The notes below the pieces were generated by a model, which saw only the letters and a list, made by a program, of their open reading frames with translations, was not told where the DNA came from and made no database searches. From Malikia sp041190985 (GTDB taxonomy: Bacteria; Pseudomonadota; Gammaproteobacteria; Burkholderiales; Burkholderiaceae_C): a stretch of 44,496 nucleotides of DNA. Positions 7,827 to 15,562 of this stretch are shown in pieces. Where the stretch lies: NCBI GenBank assembly GCA_041190985.1, contig JBEEPT010000061.1, forward strand, positions 1 through 44,496, read 5' to 3'. The position numbers were made by a program, and so were the translations under genes. Each line of letters starts with the position of its first letter. The first letter of the stretch is position 1.

Positions 7827-8798
7827 ATGAAGATCAACCGCCGCACCACCCTGGCGCTGGGCCTGCTGATGGCCGCCACCGGCACCGTGGCCGCCGCCGA
7901 CAAGTATCCGAGCCGCACCGTGACCCTGATCGTGCCGCACGCAGCGGGCGGCGCCAACGACGTGATCGCGCGCGTCGTGGCGCAGAAGCTCGCCGAGCAG
8001 ACCGGCCAGTCCTTCATCGTCGACAACCGCCCCGGCGCGGGCGGCAACGTCGGCACCGTCCTGGTGGCCAAGGCCAAGCCGGACGGCTACACCCTGCTGC
8101 TGACGGTCAACAGCTCGCACGTCATCAACCCGTCGCTGTACAAGAGCACCGGCTTCGACCCGATCAAGGACTTCGAGCCGATCACGCCGGTGGCGACCGC
8201 CGGCTACGTGATCGTGGCCAATAACAACTTCCCGGCCAAGAACGTCGCCGAGCTGATCGCTGCCGCCAAGGCCAAGCCGGGCCAGATCGCGATCGGCTCG
8301 GCCGGCAACGGCACGCTGAACCACCTGATCGGCGAGATGTTCGGCAAGGCCACCGGCATCGACCTGATGCACGTGCCCTACAAGGGCTCGGCCGCCGCGG
8401 TGACCGACCTGGCCAGCGGCATGGTGCAGGTGTCGGTGCAGAGCCTGCCGTCCTCGCTGTCCTTCATCAAGAGCGGCCGCATCAAGGTGCTGGCCACGGT
8501 CAACGAGAAGCGCGTCTCGGCGCTGCCCGACGTGCCGACGGTCGGCGAAACCGTCAAGGGCTTCGGCTCCACCCCCTGGTACGGCTTGCTGGCGCCCGCC
8601 GGCACGCCCAAGGCCATCGTCAACCAGTTGCAGGCCGAGGTGGCCAAGGCGCTGGAGACGGCCGACGCGCGCGAGAAATTGGCCAACGTGGGCTGCGAGC
8701 CGTTCAAGAGCACGCCCGAGCAGTTCGCCCACCTGATCCGCGACGACCTGCCCAAGTGGGCACGCATCGTCAAGGAATCGGGCGCCACCATCGACTGA
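7827..8798 (+). CDS. Bug-type periplasmic tripartite tricarboxylate receptor
   Basis: A 323-residue secreted binding protein of the Bug (TctC) family, greatly expanded in Burkholderiales. The signal peptide runs from MKINRRTTLALGLLMA to about VAAA at residue 24. Family landmarks are YPSRTVTLIVPHAAGG, FIVDNRPGAGGNVG, ALPDVPTVGE and WYGLLAPAGTP. These proteins bind carboxylates between two lobes and hand them to a TctAB permease or serve as sensors. No TctA or TctB gene is in the window, so it must use a permease encoded elsewhere. It sits 31 bases after leuD and 25 before the CoA-transferase, consistent with capture of the diacid that the operon degrades. The ATG at 7827 is preceded by AAGGAGA. 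Confidence 0.9.
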   Translation: MKINRRTTLALGLLMAATGTVAAADKYPSRTVTLIVPHAAGGANDVIARVVAQKLAEQTGQSFIVDNRPGAGGNVGTVLVAKAKPDGYTLLLTVNSSHVINPSLYKSTGFDPIKDFEPITPVATAGYVIVANNNFPAKNVAELIAAAKAKPGQIAIGSAGNGTLNHLIGEMFGKATGIDLMHVPYKGSAAAVTDLASGMVQVSVQSLPSSLSFIKSGRIKVLATVNEKRVSALPDVPTVGETVKGFGSTPWYGLLAPAGTPKAIVNQLQAEVAKALETADAREKLANVGCEPFKSTPEQFAHLIRDDLPKWARIVKESGATID

Positions 8799-8823
8799 AG
8801 CAGCCGCAGAAGGGAACACAGAC

Positions 8824-10032
8824 ATGAACGAGATCGGAATCGCGCCCGGCGCCCTCGCGGGTCTGCGTGTGGTGGAGATGGGTCAGCTGATCGCCGGCCC
8901 CTTCGCGGGCAAGACGCTGGGCGACTTCGGCGCCGACGTCATCAAGATCGAGCCGCCCGGCGCGGGCGACGCGCTGCGCAACTGGCGGCTGCTGCAGGAC
9001 GGTACCTCGGTCTGGTGGCAGGTGCAGTCGCGCAACAAGCGCTCGATCGCGCTCGACCTGCGCAGCGCCGAGGGCCAGCAGATCGCGCGCCAGCTGATCG
9101 CGCAGGCCGACGTGCTGATCGAGAACTTCCGGCCCGGCACGCTGGAGGGCTGGGGCATGTCCTACGAGGAGCTTGCCAAGGACAACCCCGGCCTGGTGAT
9201 GCTGCGCATCTCGGGCTACGGCCAGACCGGCCCCTACCGCGACCTGCCCGGCTTCGGCGCGATCGGCGAGGCCATGGGCGGCCTGCGCCATCTGACCGGC
9301 GAGACCGACCGGGTGCCGGTGCGCTGCGGCATCTCGATCGGCGACACGCTGGCGGCGCTGCACGGCACCATCGGCGTGCTGACCGCGCTCTACCACCGCA
9401 AGGTCAACGGCGGCCAGGGCCAGGTGATCGACGTGGCGCTGCACGAGGCGGTGTTCAACGTGATGGAGAGCCTGATCCCCGAGTACAGCGCCTTCGGCGT
9501 CGTGCGCGAGCCGGCCGGCTCGGCGCTGCCCGGCATCGCTCCCTCCAACGCCTACCGCTGCGCCGACGGCGTGGTGCTGATCGCCGGCAACGGCGACAGC
9601 ATCTTCAAGCGCCTGATGGACACGATCGGCCGCCCCGACCTGGGGGGCGACCCGGAGCTGGCCTCGAATGCCGGACGCGTCGCGCGCGTCGCCGAGCTCG
9701 ACCAGGCGATCGAGGCCTGGACCCAGGGCCTGCCGGTGACCGAGGTGCTGCAGCGCCTGGGCGAGGCCAAGGTGCCGGCCGGGCGGGTCTACACCGCCAA
9801 GGACATCGCGGAGGATCCGCACTACCGCGCCCGCGACATGCTGCTCAAGCAGGTCACGCGCGACGGCCACGAGATCGAGGTGCCGGGCATCGTGCCCAAG
9901 CTCATGGGCACGCCGGGCAGCGTGCGCAGCTCGGCGCCGCGCCTGGGCGACGACACCGACGCGGTGCTGGCCGAGCTCGGCCTGAGCGCCGAGCAGATCC
10001 AGGGCCTGCACGAAAGGAAGGTGGTGGCATGA
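8824..10032 (+). CDS. CaiB/BaiF class III CoA-transferase
   Basis: A 402-residue family III CoA-transferase. Typical landmarks are LRVVEMGQLIAGPFAGKTLGDFGADVIKIEPP at the N-terminus, RNKRSIALDLRS, LIENFRPGTLEGWG and ISGYGQTGPY, followed by the catalytic-aspartate region ISIGDTLAALHG near residue 180. The family moves CoA from a donor such as succinyl-CoA to a carboxylic acid. Its stop overlaps the start of the lyase gene as ATGA, so the two proteins are translationally coupled and very probably act in sequence: activation of a hydroxy-acid, then cleavage. In Chloroflexus a related pair acts on (R)-citramalate, which fits the upstream LeuCD. Substrate assignment is inference. Confidence 0.9.
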   Translation: MNEIGIAPGALAGLRVVEMGQLIAGPFAGKTLGDFGADVIKIEPPGAGDALRNWRLLQDGTSVWWQVQSRNKRSIALDLRSAEGQQIARQLIAQADVLIENFRPGTLEGWGMSYEELAKDNPGLVMLRISGYGQTGPYRDLPGFGAIGEAMGGLRHLTGETDRVPVRCGISIGDTLAALHGTIGVLTALYHRKVNGGQGQVIDVALHEAVFNVMESLIPEYSAFGVVREPAGSALPGIAPSNAYRCADGVVLIAGNGDSIFKRLMDTIGRPDLGGDPELASNAGRVARVAELDQAIEAWTQGLPVTEVLQRLGEAKVPAGRVYTAKDIAEDPHYRARDMLLKQVTRDGHEIEVPGIVPKLMGTPGSVRSSAPRLGDDTDAVLAELGLSAEQIQGLHERKVVA

Positions 10033-11039
10033 GCGCGCAGCAAATGACGACGGGTTCGCCGGTCTGGGCCGGGCAGGGCCGCCGCATCTTCATGCAGGAG
10101 GTCGGCACGCGCGACGGCCTGCAGGTCGAGCCGGTCTTCGTGCCGACCGAGGACAAGATCGCGCTGGTCAATGCGCTGTCGGCGACTGGCCTGGCCAAGA
10201 TCGAGGTCACGGCCTTCGTCTCGCCCAAGGCGATTCCGGCCCTGCGCGACGCCGAGATCGTGCTCAACGAGATCGAGCGCCGCCCGGGCGTGGTCTACAG
10301 CGCGCTGGTGCCCAACGTGCGCGGTGCCGAGCGTGCGATCGAGTCGCGCGCCGACGAGCTCAACCTCGTGATGTCGGCCAGCGAGAGCCACAACCTGTCC
10401 AACCTGCGCATGACGCGCGAGCAGTCCTGGGCCGGGCTGTCGGCCGTGGCGGCGACCGGTCGCCAGGGCGGCGTGGCGGTCAACGTCTCGCTCTCGTGCA
10501 GCTTCGGCTGCCCGATGGAGGGCGAGGTCGAGCCGCAGACCGTGCTCGACTGGTGCGCGCGCTATGTCGAGGAGATGGGCGCCCAGGGCGTCACGCTCTG
10601 CGACACGACCGGCATGGCCTACCCGACCCAGGTCTACGCGCTGACACGGGCCTTCCGCGAGCGCTGGCCCGGCACCGAGCTGACGCTGCATTTCCACAAC
10701 ACGCGCGGCCTGGGCCTGGCCAACGTGCTGGCGGCGATCGACGCCGGCGCCGACCGCTTCGACGCCTCGCTCGGCGGCATCGGCGGCTGTCCCTACGCGC
10801 CGGGCGCGACCGGCAACGTCTGCACCGAGGAGATCGTGCACGCGCTTGGCCTGATGGGCTACGACACCGGCGTGGACCTGGGCGGCGTGATCGACGCCGC
10901 GCGCCGCCTGCCGGCACTGATCGGCCACGACATCCCGAGCCAGATCGTCAAGGCCGGGCGACGTCTCGACCTGCATTCGCGCCCGGCGGATTTCGAGGAG
11001 ATCCGCCAGCGCGCCCTGGGGCGCGACACGGCCGTCTGA
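10029..11039 (+). CDS. HMG-CoA lyase family protein (hydroxyacyl-CoA lyase)
   Basis: A 336-residue member of the HMGL-like TIM-barrel family, which cleaves 3-hydroxy-3-methylacyl-CoA esters. The catalytic Arg-Asp is in EVGTRDGLQ, the metal-binding histidines are in LHFHNTRGLG, and the catalytic cysteine is in GGIGGCPYAPGATGN. The third position of the HxH motif region is Asn (HNT) where classical HMG-CoA lyases have Asp (HDT), a variation I associate with lyases paired with CaiB-type transferases. The ATG overlaps the preceding stop. Candidate reactions are (R)-citramalyl-CoA to pyruvate plus acetyl-CoA, or HMG-CoA to acetoacetate plus acetyl-CoA. LeuCD in the operon favours the former. Confidence 0.87.
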   Translation: MSAQQMTTGSPVWAGQGRRIFMQEVGTRDGLQVEPVFVPTEDKIALVNALSATGLAKIEVTAFVSPKAIPALRDAEIVLNEIERRPGVVYSALVPNVRGAERAIESRADELNLVMSASESHNLSNLRMTREQSWAGLSAVAATGRQGGVAVNVSLSCSFGCPMEGEVEPQTVLDWCARYVEEMGAQGVTLCDTTGMAYPTQVYALTRAFRERWPGTELTLHFHNTRGLGLANVLAAIDAGADRFDASLGGIGGCPYAPGATGNVCTEEIVHALGLMGYDTGVDLGGVIDAARRLPALIGHDIPSQIVKAGRRLDLHSRPADFEEIRQRALGRDTAV

Positions 11040-11060
11040 GCGCCGTCCAGCGTGGCTGGT

Positions 11061-11092
11061 CCGGCCCTCGCGCGCTGCGTGCGGGGGGCCGG
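11061..11092 (+). terminator. GC-rich hairpin after the lyase gene (possible operon end)
   Basis: CCGGCCC at 11061-11067 can pair with GGGCCGG at 11086-11092, 21 bases after the lyase stop. There is no T tract, so it could be an mRNA 3'-end stabiliser or a Rho-associated structure rather than an intrinsic terminator. Confidence 0.3.
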
Positions 11093-11183
11093 GTCAGCGG
11101 CGGCGCGACCCGCGTGGCCGTGGGGGCTTGCGCAGGCCCTATGATCGGGGGCGATATCCGTCTGCCCATCGATCACCGCATCC

Positions 11184-12020
11184 ATGACCACCTTGCAAGC
11201 CTGCCTGCGCGCGCGCTACGGCGACGCCGCGCCTGCCATCGCCACCGAGGGCCGCGCCGGCCTCGACATCCTCGAACACCTGCTCGCCCACCGCTCGGTG
11301 CGCAGCTACCTGCCGCAGGCCCTGCCCGACGGTGCGCTCGAATGCCTGGTCGCGGCCGCGCAGTCGGCGTCGAGCTCGTCCAACCTGCAGGTCTGGAGCC
11401 TGGTCGCGGTCGAGGACCAGGAACGCAAGAACCGCCTGTCCGAATGGTGCGGCGGCCAGGCCCATGTGCGCGCGGCGCCGCTGTTCCTGGTCTGGATCGC
11501 CGACCTGTCGCGCCTGGACCGGCTTGCGGCGCAGCGGCAGCTGCCCGCCGACGGCAACCGCTATCTCGAACAGTTCCTGGTCGCGGCCATCGACGCCTCG
11601 CTCGCGGCGCAGAACGCGGTCGTCGCCGCCGAGGCGCTGGGCCTGGGCACGGTCTACATCGGCGGCCTGCGCAATCGCGCCGACCTGGTCGCGCAGGAGC
11701 TCAAGCTGCCCGCGCACGCCTTTGCGCTGTTCGGCCTGTGCGTCGGCGTGCCCGATCCGGACCAGCCGGCCTCGGTCAAGCCGCGCCTGGAGCAGTCGGC
11801 GGTGCTGCACCGCGAGGTCTATGCCGATCCGGCGACCGGCGCGGAAGCGGCCGCGGTCGAGCGCTACGACGCGGTCATGCGCGCCTTCCAGGCCGGCGAG
11901 GGCCTGGCGCAGGCCGGCTGGTCGGGGCCGGCGGCCAAGCGCGTGGCCGGACCGCAGAGCCTGTCGGGGCGCGACCGGCTCAGGGCCTACCTGGACGGGC
12001 AGGGCTTCGAGCTGCTGTAG
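11184..12020 (+). CDS. NfsA-like nitroreductase (FMN, NADPH)
   Basis: A 278-residue nitroreductase-family flavoprotein. The FMN-binding HRSVRSYLPQALPDGALE start, the SASSSSNLQVWSLVAV loop and LGTVYIGGLRN at about residues 153-163 match the NfsA/FRP group of oxygen-insensitive nitroreductases. The tail PRLEQSAVLHREVY is also typical of that group. Members reduce nitroaromatics, quinones or flavins with NADPH in the cytoplasm. The gene is 144 bases after the lyase and has no obvious ribosome binding site, so it may have its own promoter and be unrelated to the operon. It is convergent with the outer-membrane protein gene, 12 bases apart. Confidence 0.85.
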   Translation: MTTLQACLRARYGDAAPAIATEGRAGLDILEHLLAHRSVRSYLPQALPDGALECLVAAAQSASSSSNLQVWSLVAVEDQERKNRLSEWCGGQAHVRAAPLFLVWIADLSRLDRLAAQRQLPADGNRYLEQFLVAAIDASLAAQNAVVAAEALGLGTVYIGGLRNRADLVAQELKLPAHAFALFGLCVGVPDPDQPASVKPRLEQSAVLHREVYADPATGAEAAAVERYDAVMRAFQAGEGLAQAGWSGPAAKRVAGPQSLSGRDRLRAYLDGQGFELL

Positions 12021-12032
12021 GGCCGCCGCGGC

Positions 12033-12758
12033 TCAGAAGCGCAGTCCGAACGACAGGCGCGTCGCGTCCAGCGCCGAGAAGTTCTGCTTCGGGTCGCGCG
12101 CTAGCCGCACGAACCAGCCGGGATAGTCCAGCGTCGCGGCCAGCCCCCAGGCCCTGACCGGGCCGGCGTCGCCGTCGCCGGTCTTGCGCAGCAGGTCCAG
12201 CGTCAGGCGCCGGCCCTCGGCCAGCGGCTGGCGTGCCAGCAGGTGCCAGTCCTTCTGGCCGGTGTGCAGCCGGTCGTCCGCGATGCAGTAGAGCTGGACC
12301 GACTGGTCGGCCGGCCCGTGCCAGCCGGCGCCCAGCGTGAGCGCGTCGTTGGGGTCGAAGTTGAGGTTGAAGTAGGGTCTGAGGTTGGTGCGGCCCCAGC
12401 CGACGATGGCATACCAGGGGTCGCCGATCTGCAGGTTGGCGCTGCCTCCCAGGAAGCCGCGCGTCGCTCCCTGCAGCGAGGGCTGCAGCAGCAATGCGGG
12501 GGCCAGCGCAAGCGTGGTGTCGAAGCCGACGCGCGACTGCTCGCCGAAGGAGGCGTCCCGGTAATGACCCAGCCAGGCATGGGTGTCGCCGCGCTGCCAG
12601 CGCAGATTGCTGTCCTCGCCGGTGCTTCCGTCAGAGTAGCGGTAGCTGCCCAGGGTCAGCTTGTAGGGGTGCTCCGCCGCCTCGTCGGCCTGGCTGGCGC
12701 AGCTCAGGCCAGCCAGCGCCAGCAGCAGGATTGCGGGGCAGGTGTTCGGTGGACGCAT
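12033..12758 (-). CDS. Predicted outer-membrane beta-barrel protein, function unknown
   Basis: A 241-residue exported protein. Residues 1-25 form a signal peptide (AILLLALAGLSCASQADE). The Cys in LSCAS could also be a lipobox, but the segment fits a signal peptidase I site better. The mature part is built of alternating short strands such as YKLTLGSYRYSDGS, HAWLGHYRDASFG and WYAIVGWGRTNLRPYFNLNF, and ends in GLRF. A terminal Phe is the recognition signal for the BAM machinery. The size suggests an eight- to twelve-stranded barrel. I do not recognise a characterised family. It has its own promoter region upstream and no functional partner nearby. Confidence 0.75.
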   Translation of the reverse strand: MRPPNTCPAILLLALAGLSCASQADEAAEHPYKLTLGSYRYSDGSTGEDSNLRWQRGDTHAWLGHYRDASFGEQSRVGFDTTLALAPALLLQPSLQGATRGFLGGSANLQIGDPWYAIVGWGRTNLRPYFNLNFDPNDALTLGAGWHGPADQSVQLYCIADDRLHTGQKDWHLLARQPLAEGRRLTLDLLRKTGDGDAGPVRAWGLAATLDYPGWFVRLARDPKQNFSALDATRLSFGLRF

Positions 12759-12969
12759 GTCGGCAAGCCTCTCCGATCGAATGCTGCAAAGCAGCCAGTC
12801 ATTCTAGGCGCTGTGCCGCCCAGGCGGCCATCCCGGCTGGCGCTGATCCGCGCCGTCTCGATTCTTCCCGATGATGGGTTGGCGCTAAGATTTCGGCACT
12901 GGGCGCGGCCAGCGTCCCAGGAACGATTCCGGCATGGCGGCTGCGCTCGCCACGATACAGGAGACAAGG

Positions 12970-13256
12970 GTGGGTATGGAGATGTGCGAAGCTGGCGACG
13001 AGGGCCGGCACGAGTTCGAGGTCAGGCTGGTCGATACCCGTGAGCGGTTCGATTCAGCGAGATCGACATCGAGGAGCACCGAGTGCTGGCCTGCCGCATC
13101 TATCCGCGCAGCGATCTGGAGCTCAAGGTGGTCGCGGGCATGAAGAAGACGCTGCTGCGCCATGCGCCCGCAGCCGCGCGCAAGGAGGCGGCTGAGCGCC
13201 GCCGCCCGGGCCTGTTCAGGACTGAGCTGGCGCGCATTGGCCACGGCGCGGCCTGA
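12970..13256 (+). pseudogene. Small gene apparently broken by a frameshift
   Basis: A GTG at 12970 has AGGAG six bases upstream and opens a frame reading MGMEMCEAGDEGRHEFEV, then RLVDTRERF up to about 13050. There the reading sense jumps to another frame, which continues FSEIDIEEHRVLACRIYPR, then KKTLLRHAPAAARKEAAERR, and stops at 13254-13256. Both halves look protein-like and join into a charged protein of about 95 residues, so one base is missing (or two are extra) around 13050-13054. No function is recognised. It could be a true pseudogene, a sequencing error, or two coincidental open frames. Confidence 0.42.
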
Positions 13257-13393
13257 ACCTCCTGGTGTGCCAGGAGACTTGTCCAAATCCAAAGCACTCT
13301 GCTAGCTTCGTGGGCGGGAGGCAGATGTCGACAAGCGGTCAGGGCTGACGCGGTGGCATGTCTCTCGGGACTTCAAACCATGAAAGGCGCAGC

Positions 13394-14293
13394 ATGAAAC
13401 AGATTCGCAAATCGATGGCCTCCTGGCTGCTGACAGCAGCATGCCTGGCACTGGCCGAACCGGCCGTAGCCGAAATCTACACACTGGGCGACAGCATTTC
13501 GGATGCCGGCTCCCTGGGCATCACCTACACCAATCCCGCCAGCGTGTCGCCACGGGTTGCGGGCCGGGTCTGGATCCAGGACCTGACGAACAGCACGCCG
13601 GCGTTCTGCAACGACCGCAAGCGCTGCGCCTGGAGTCCGACGACCTTCTACTATGGGGCGGGCAACAACTATGCCGTGGGCGGTGCCGGCGTGATGTTCG
13701 ACTCCATGGAAACCCAGGGTCCGAACAGCTTCACCAGCCTGGGCGCGCAGGTCGCGGCGCTGGCGAACTCGGGCAAGCTCAAGCCGGGGGACATCGTCAC
13801 GGTCCTGATGGGGGCGAACGACATCCTGGCCGCGGCGAGCCGGCCAGCCAGCGCCGATGCGACGGTGAAGGCGGCGGCGGCGGCCTACGTGCAATATGTC
13901 GCCGGGCTCGCTGCCCACGTGAAGAAACCCCAGATCTTCGTGCTCACGGTGCCCGACATCGGGCAGTCACCGCTGGGCAAGAGCAGCGTCGACGGCGGTG
14001 CGACCCTGAGCCGGCTGACCGCCGTGTTCAACGACATCGTCAGCACCGGTCTCCAGGGCAAGGCGGGAGTCAGGCTGCTCGACAGCAACGGCATCTTCGT
14101 CCAGCTCGCGCGCAGCTTCGTGCCGTATCCGACCTATTGCGCCCAGGTCATCGACCTGGGGCATGCCTGCGGCACGACGTCCAATCCGGAGTCGATTCCG
14201 GCGACGGGCGAGCTCCTGTTCGCCGACCCCCTGCACCCGAGCCGGGCCGCGCACGAGGCCATCGCCGATTACCTCGCGAGCCGGCTCAGGTGA
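13394..14293 (+). CDS. Secreted SGNH/GDSL-family esterase or lipase
   Basis: A 299-residue exported hydrolase. The signal peptide (MKQIRKSMASWLLTAACLALAE) ends near AVA at residue 26. The catalytic serine is Ser34 in LGDSISDAG (block I), the oxyanion Asn is in MGANDIL (block III), and the Asp/His pair is in FADPLHPSRAAH near the C-terminus (block V). The layout matches the phospholipase/lecithinase-type GDSL proteins, which hydrolyse ester bonds of lipids or short acyl esters in the periplasm or outside the cell. The ATG at 13394 with AAAGG upstream gives a proper signal peptide. It is a stand-alone gene ending at a bidirectional terminator. Confidence 0.88.
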   Translation: MKQIRKSMASWLLTAACLALAEPAVAEIYTLGDSISDAGSLGITYTNPASVSPRVAGRVWIQDLTNSTPAFCNDRKRCAWSPTTFYYGAGNNYAVGGAGVMFDSMETQGPNSFTSLGAQVAALANSGKLKPGDIVTVLMGANDILAAASRPASADATVKAAAAAYVQYVAGLAAHVKKPQIFVLTVPDIGQSPLGKSSVDGGATLSRLTAVFNDIVSTGLQGKAGVRLLDSNGIFVQLARSFVPYPTYCAQVIDLGHACGTTSNPESIPATGELLFADPLHPSRAAHEAIADYLASRLR

Positions 14294-14349
14294 GCGCGCG
14301 CCCGACGCGGGCGATCCTTTTCGGGTCGGCGCCGGGGCGAAGGTGCAGC

Positions 14350-14379
14350 AAAAAGGGGAAGGCATGACCTCCCCCTTTT
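14350..14379. terminator. Bidirectional Rho-independent terminator
   Basis: AAAAGGGGAAGG at 14351-14362 and CCTCCCCCTTTT at 14368-14379 pair with one mismatch around a five-base loop. The stem ends in TTTT on the plus strand and, counting A14350, in TTTTT on the minus strand. It can therefore end both the esterase gene and the converging TRAP receptor gene. Confidence 0.8.
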
Positions 14380-14401
14380 GGCGACGCTCAGGACGCAGCG
14401 C

Positions 14402-15433
14402 TTACTTGGTGTACTTCTTGATCAGGGCCTGGGCATCGCCGAGCAGCGCCTTGCCGTCGAAGCCCTTCTTGTTCATGTCGGCCACCCAGTCGTCGTCCAC
14501 ATGGGACGAGGCCTGCTTCCAGTTCTCGAGCTCGGCCTTGTCGATCACGGCGATCTGGGCCTTGGCCGCGACCATCTTCTCCTTGCCCGGGATGTCGTCG
14601 TCGCCCTGGGTCTTGCCCAGCCAGGCCGACAGTTCGCGGCCCGAGTTCTTGTCGATGACGGCCTTCAGGTCGGCGGGCAGCGAGTCGTACTTGGCCTTGT
14701 TCATCGGCAGCACGAAGACCGAGGTGTAGAGCGCGGGCTGGTTGCGGTCGGTCTCGGTGACGTACTTGGCCAGCTCGTCGAGCTTGACCGAGGGCGCGAC
14801 CTGGTAGGGGATCACCGCACCGTCGATCACGCCCTTGGACAGCGCGTCGGGAACGGCCGGGACCGGCATGCCGACCGGGGTGGCGCCCATGGCGGCGAGC
14901 AGCTTGGTGACCTGGCGGGTCGGCGCGCGCAGCTTCAGGCCCTTGAAGTCGGCCTTGGTCAGGATCGGCTTCTTGGCCGAGAAGATCATGCCCGGGCCAT
15001 GCACGTGCATGGCCAGCACCTTGACGTCCTTGAATTCGTCCTTGGCGTCCTTCTCGTAGTAATCCCAGGCGGCGCGGCTGGTGGCCTCGGCGTTGCTCAT
15101 CATGAAGGGCAGTTCGAACACCTCCATCTTGGGGAAGCGGCCCGCGGTGTAGCTCGGCAGGGTCCAGACCACGTCGGCCACGCCGTCGCGCGCCTGGTCG
15201 AACAGCTGGGCCGGGGTGCCGCCGAGCTGCATCGACGGGAAGATCTGGCACTGCAGGCGGTTGCCGGAGTCCTTGGCGATGTTGTCGCACCAGCCGCGCA
15301 GCATCTTGGTGTGCTGTACCGAGGAGGTGTTGAGGAAGTGGTGGACCTTCAGCGTGATGGTTTCCGCATGGCCGGCAAAGGCGGCGCAGGCCAGGCCGGC
15401 GGCGATGGCGGAAAGTTTCAGTGCTTGTTTCAT
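14402..15433 (-). CDS. TRAP transporter periplasmic substrate-binding protein (DctP family)
   Basis: A 343-residue exported binding protein with a signal peptide ending near AGHA at residue 23. ITLKVHHFLNTSSVQH, VADVVWTLPSYTAGRFP and LKLRAPTRQVTKLLAAMGATPV match the DctP/TAXI-like TRAP receptor family, including the conserved Arg of the LRAPTR segment that contacts the ligand carboxylate. The membrane subunits DctQM are not in the window. It lies 129 bases after the fumarylacetoacetase gene on the same strand and has AGGAGA before its ATG. It plausibly captures the aromatic or carboxylic substrate of the upstream operon. An ATTTGTTA element at 15461-15468 resembles half of the IclR-type operators at 20337 and 20390. 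Confidence 0.9.
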   Translation of the reverse strand: MKQALKLSAIAAGLACAAFAGHAETITLKVHHFLNTSSVQHTKMLRGWCDNIAKDSGNRLQCQIFPSMQLGGTPAQLFDQARDGVADVVWTLPSYTAGRFPKMEVFELPFMMSNAEATSRAAWDYYEKDAKDEFKDVKVLAMHVHGPGMIFSAKKPILTKADFKGLKLRAPTRQVTKLLAAMGATPVGMPVPAVPDALSKGVIDGAVIPYQVAPSVKLDELAKYVTETDRNQPALYTSVFVLPMNKAKYDSLPADLKAVIDKNSGRELSAWLGKTQGDDDIPGKEKMVAAKAQIAVIDKAELENWKQASSHVDDDWVADMNKKGFDGKALLGDAQALIKKYTK

Positions 15434-15562
15434 CGGCTTGTCTCCTGTTGGATTAAGTTAATTTGTTAGTGATTTTCTCGCGGATCCATTGGCAATCCTT
15501 ATGGGGTTTTCCCGCTGCTAGGGTATTCCCCGGATCGTCGTACAACCGGGTGTCCATGCCTT

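Noticed and set aside
12885..13292. Minus-strand open frame of 135 codons
   Set aside because: The opposite strand has a ribosome binding site and protein-like text in two frames; the minus frame has neither.
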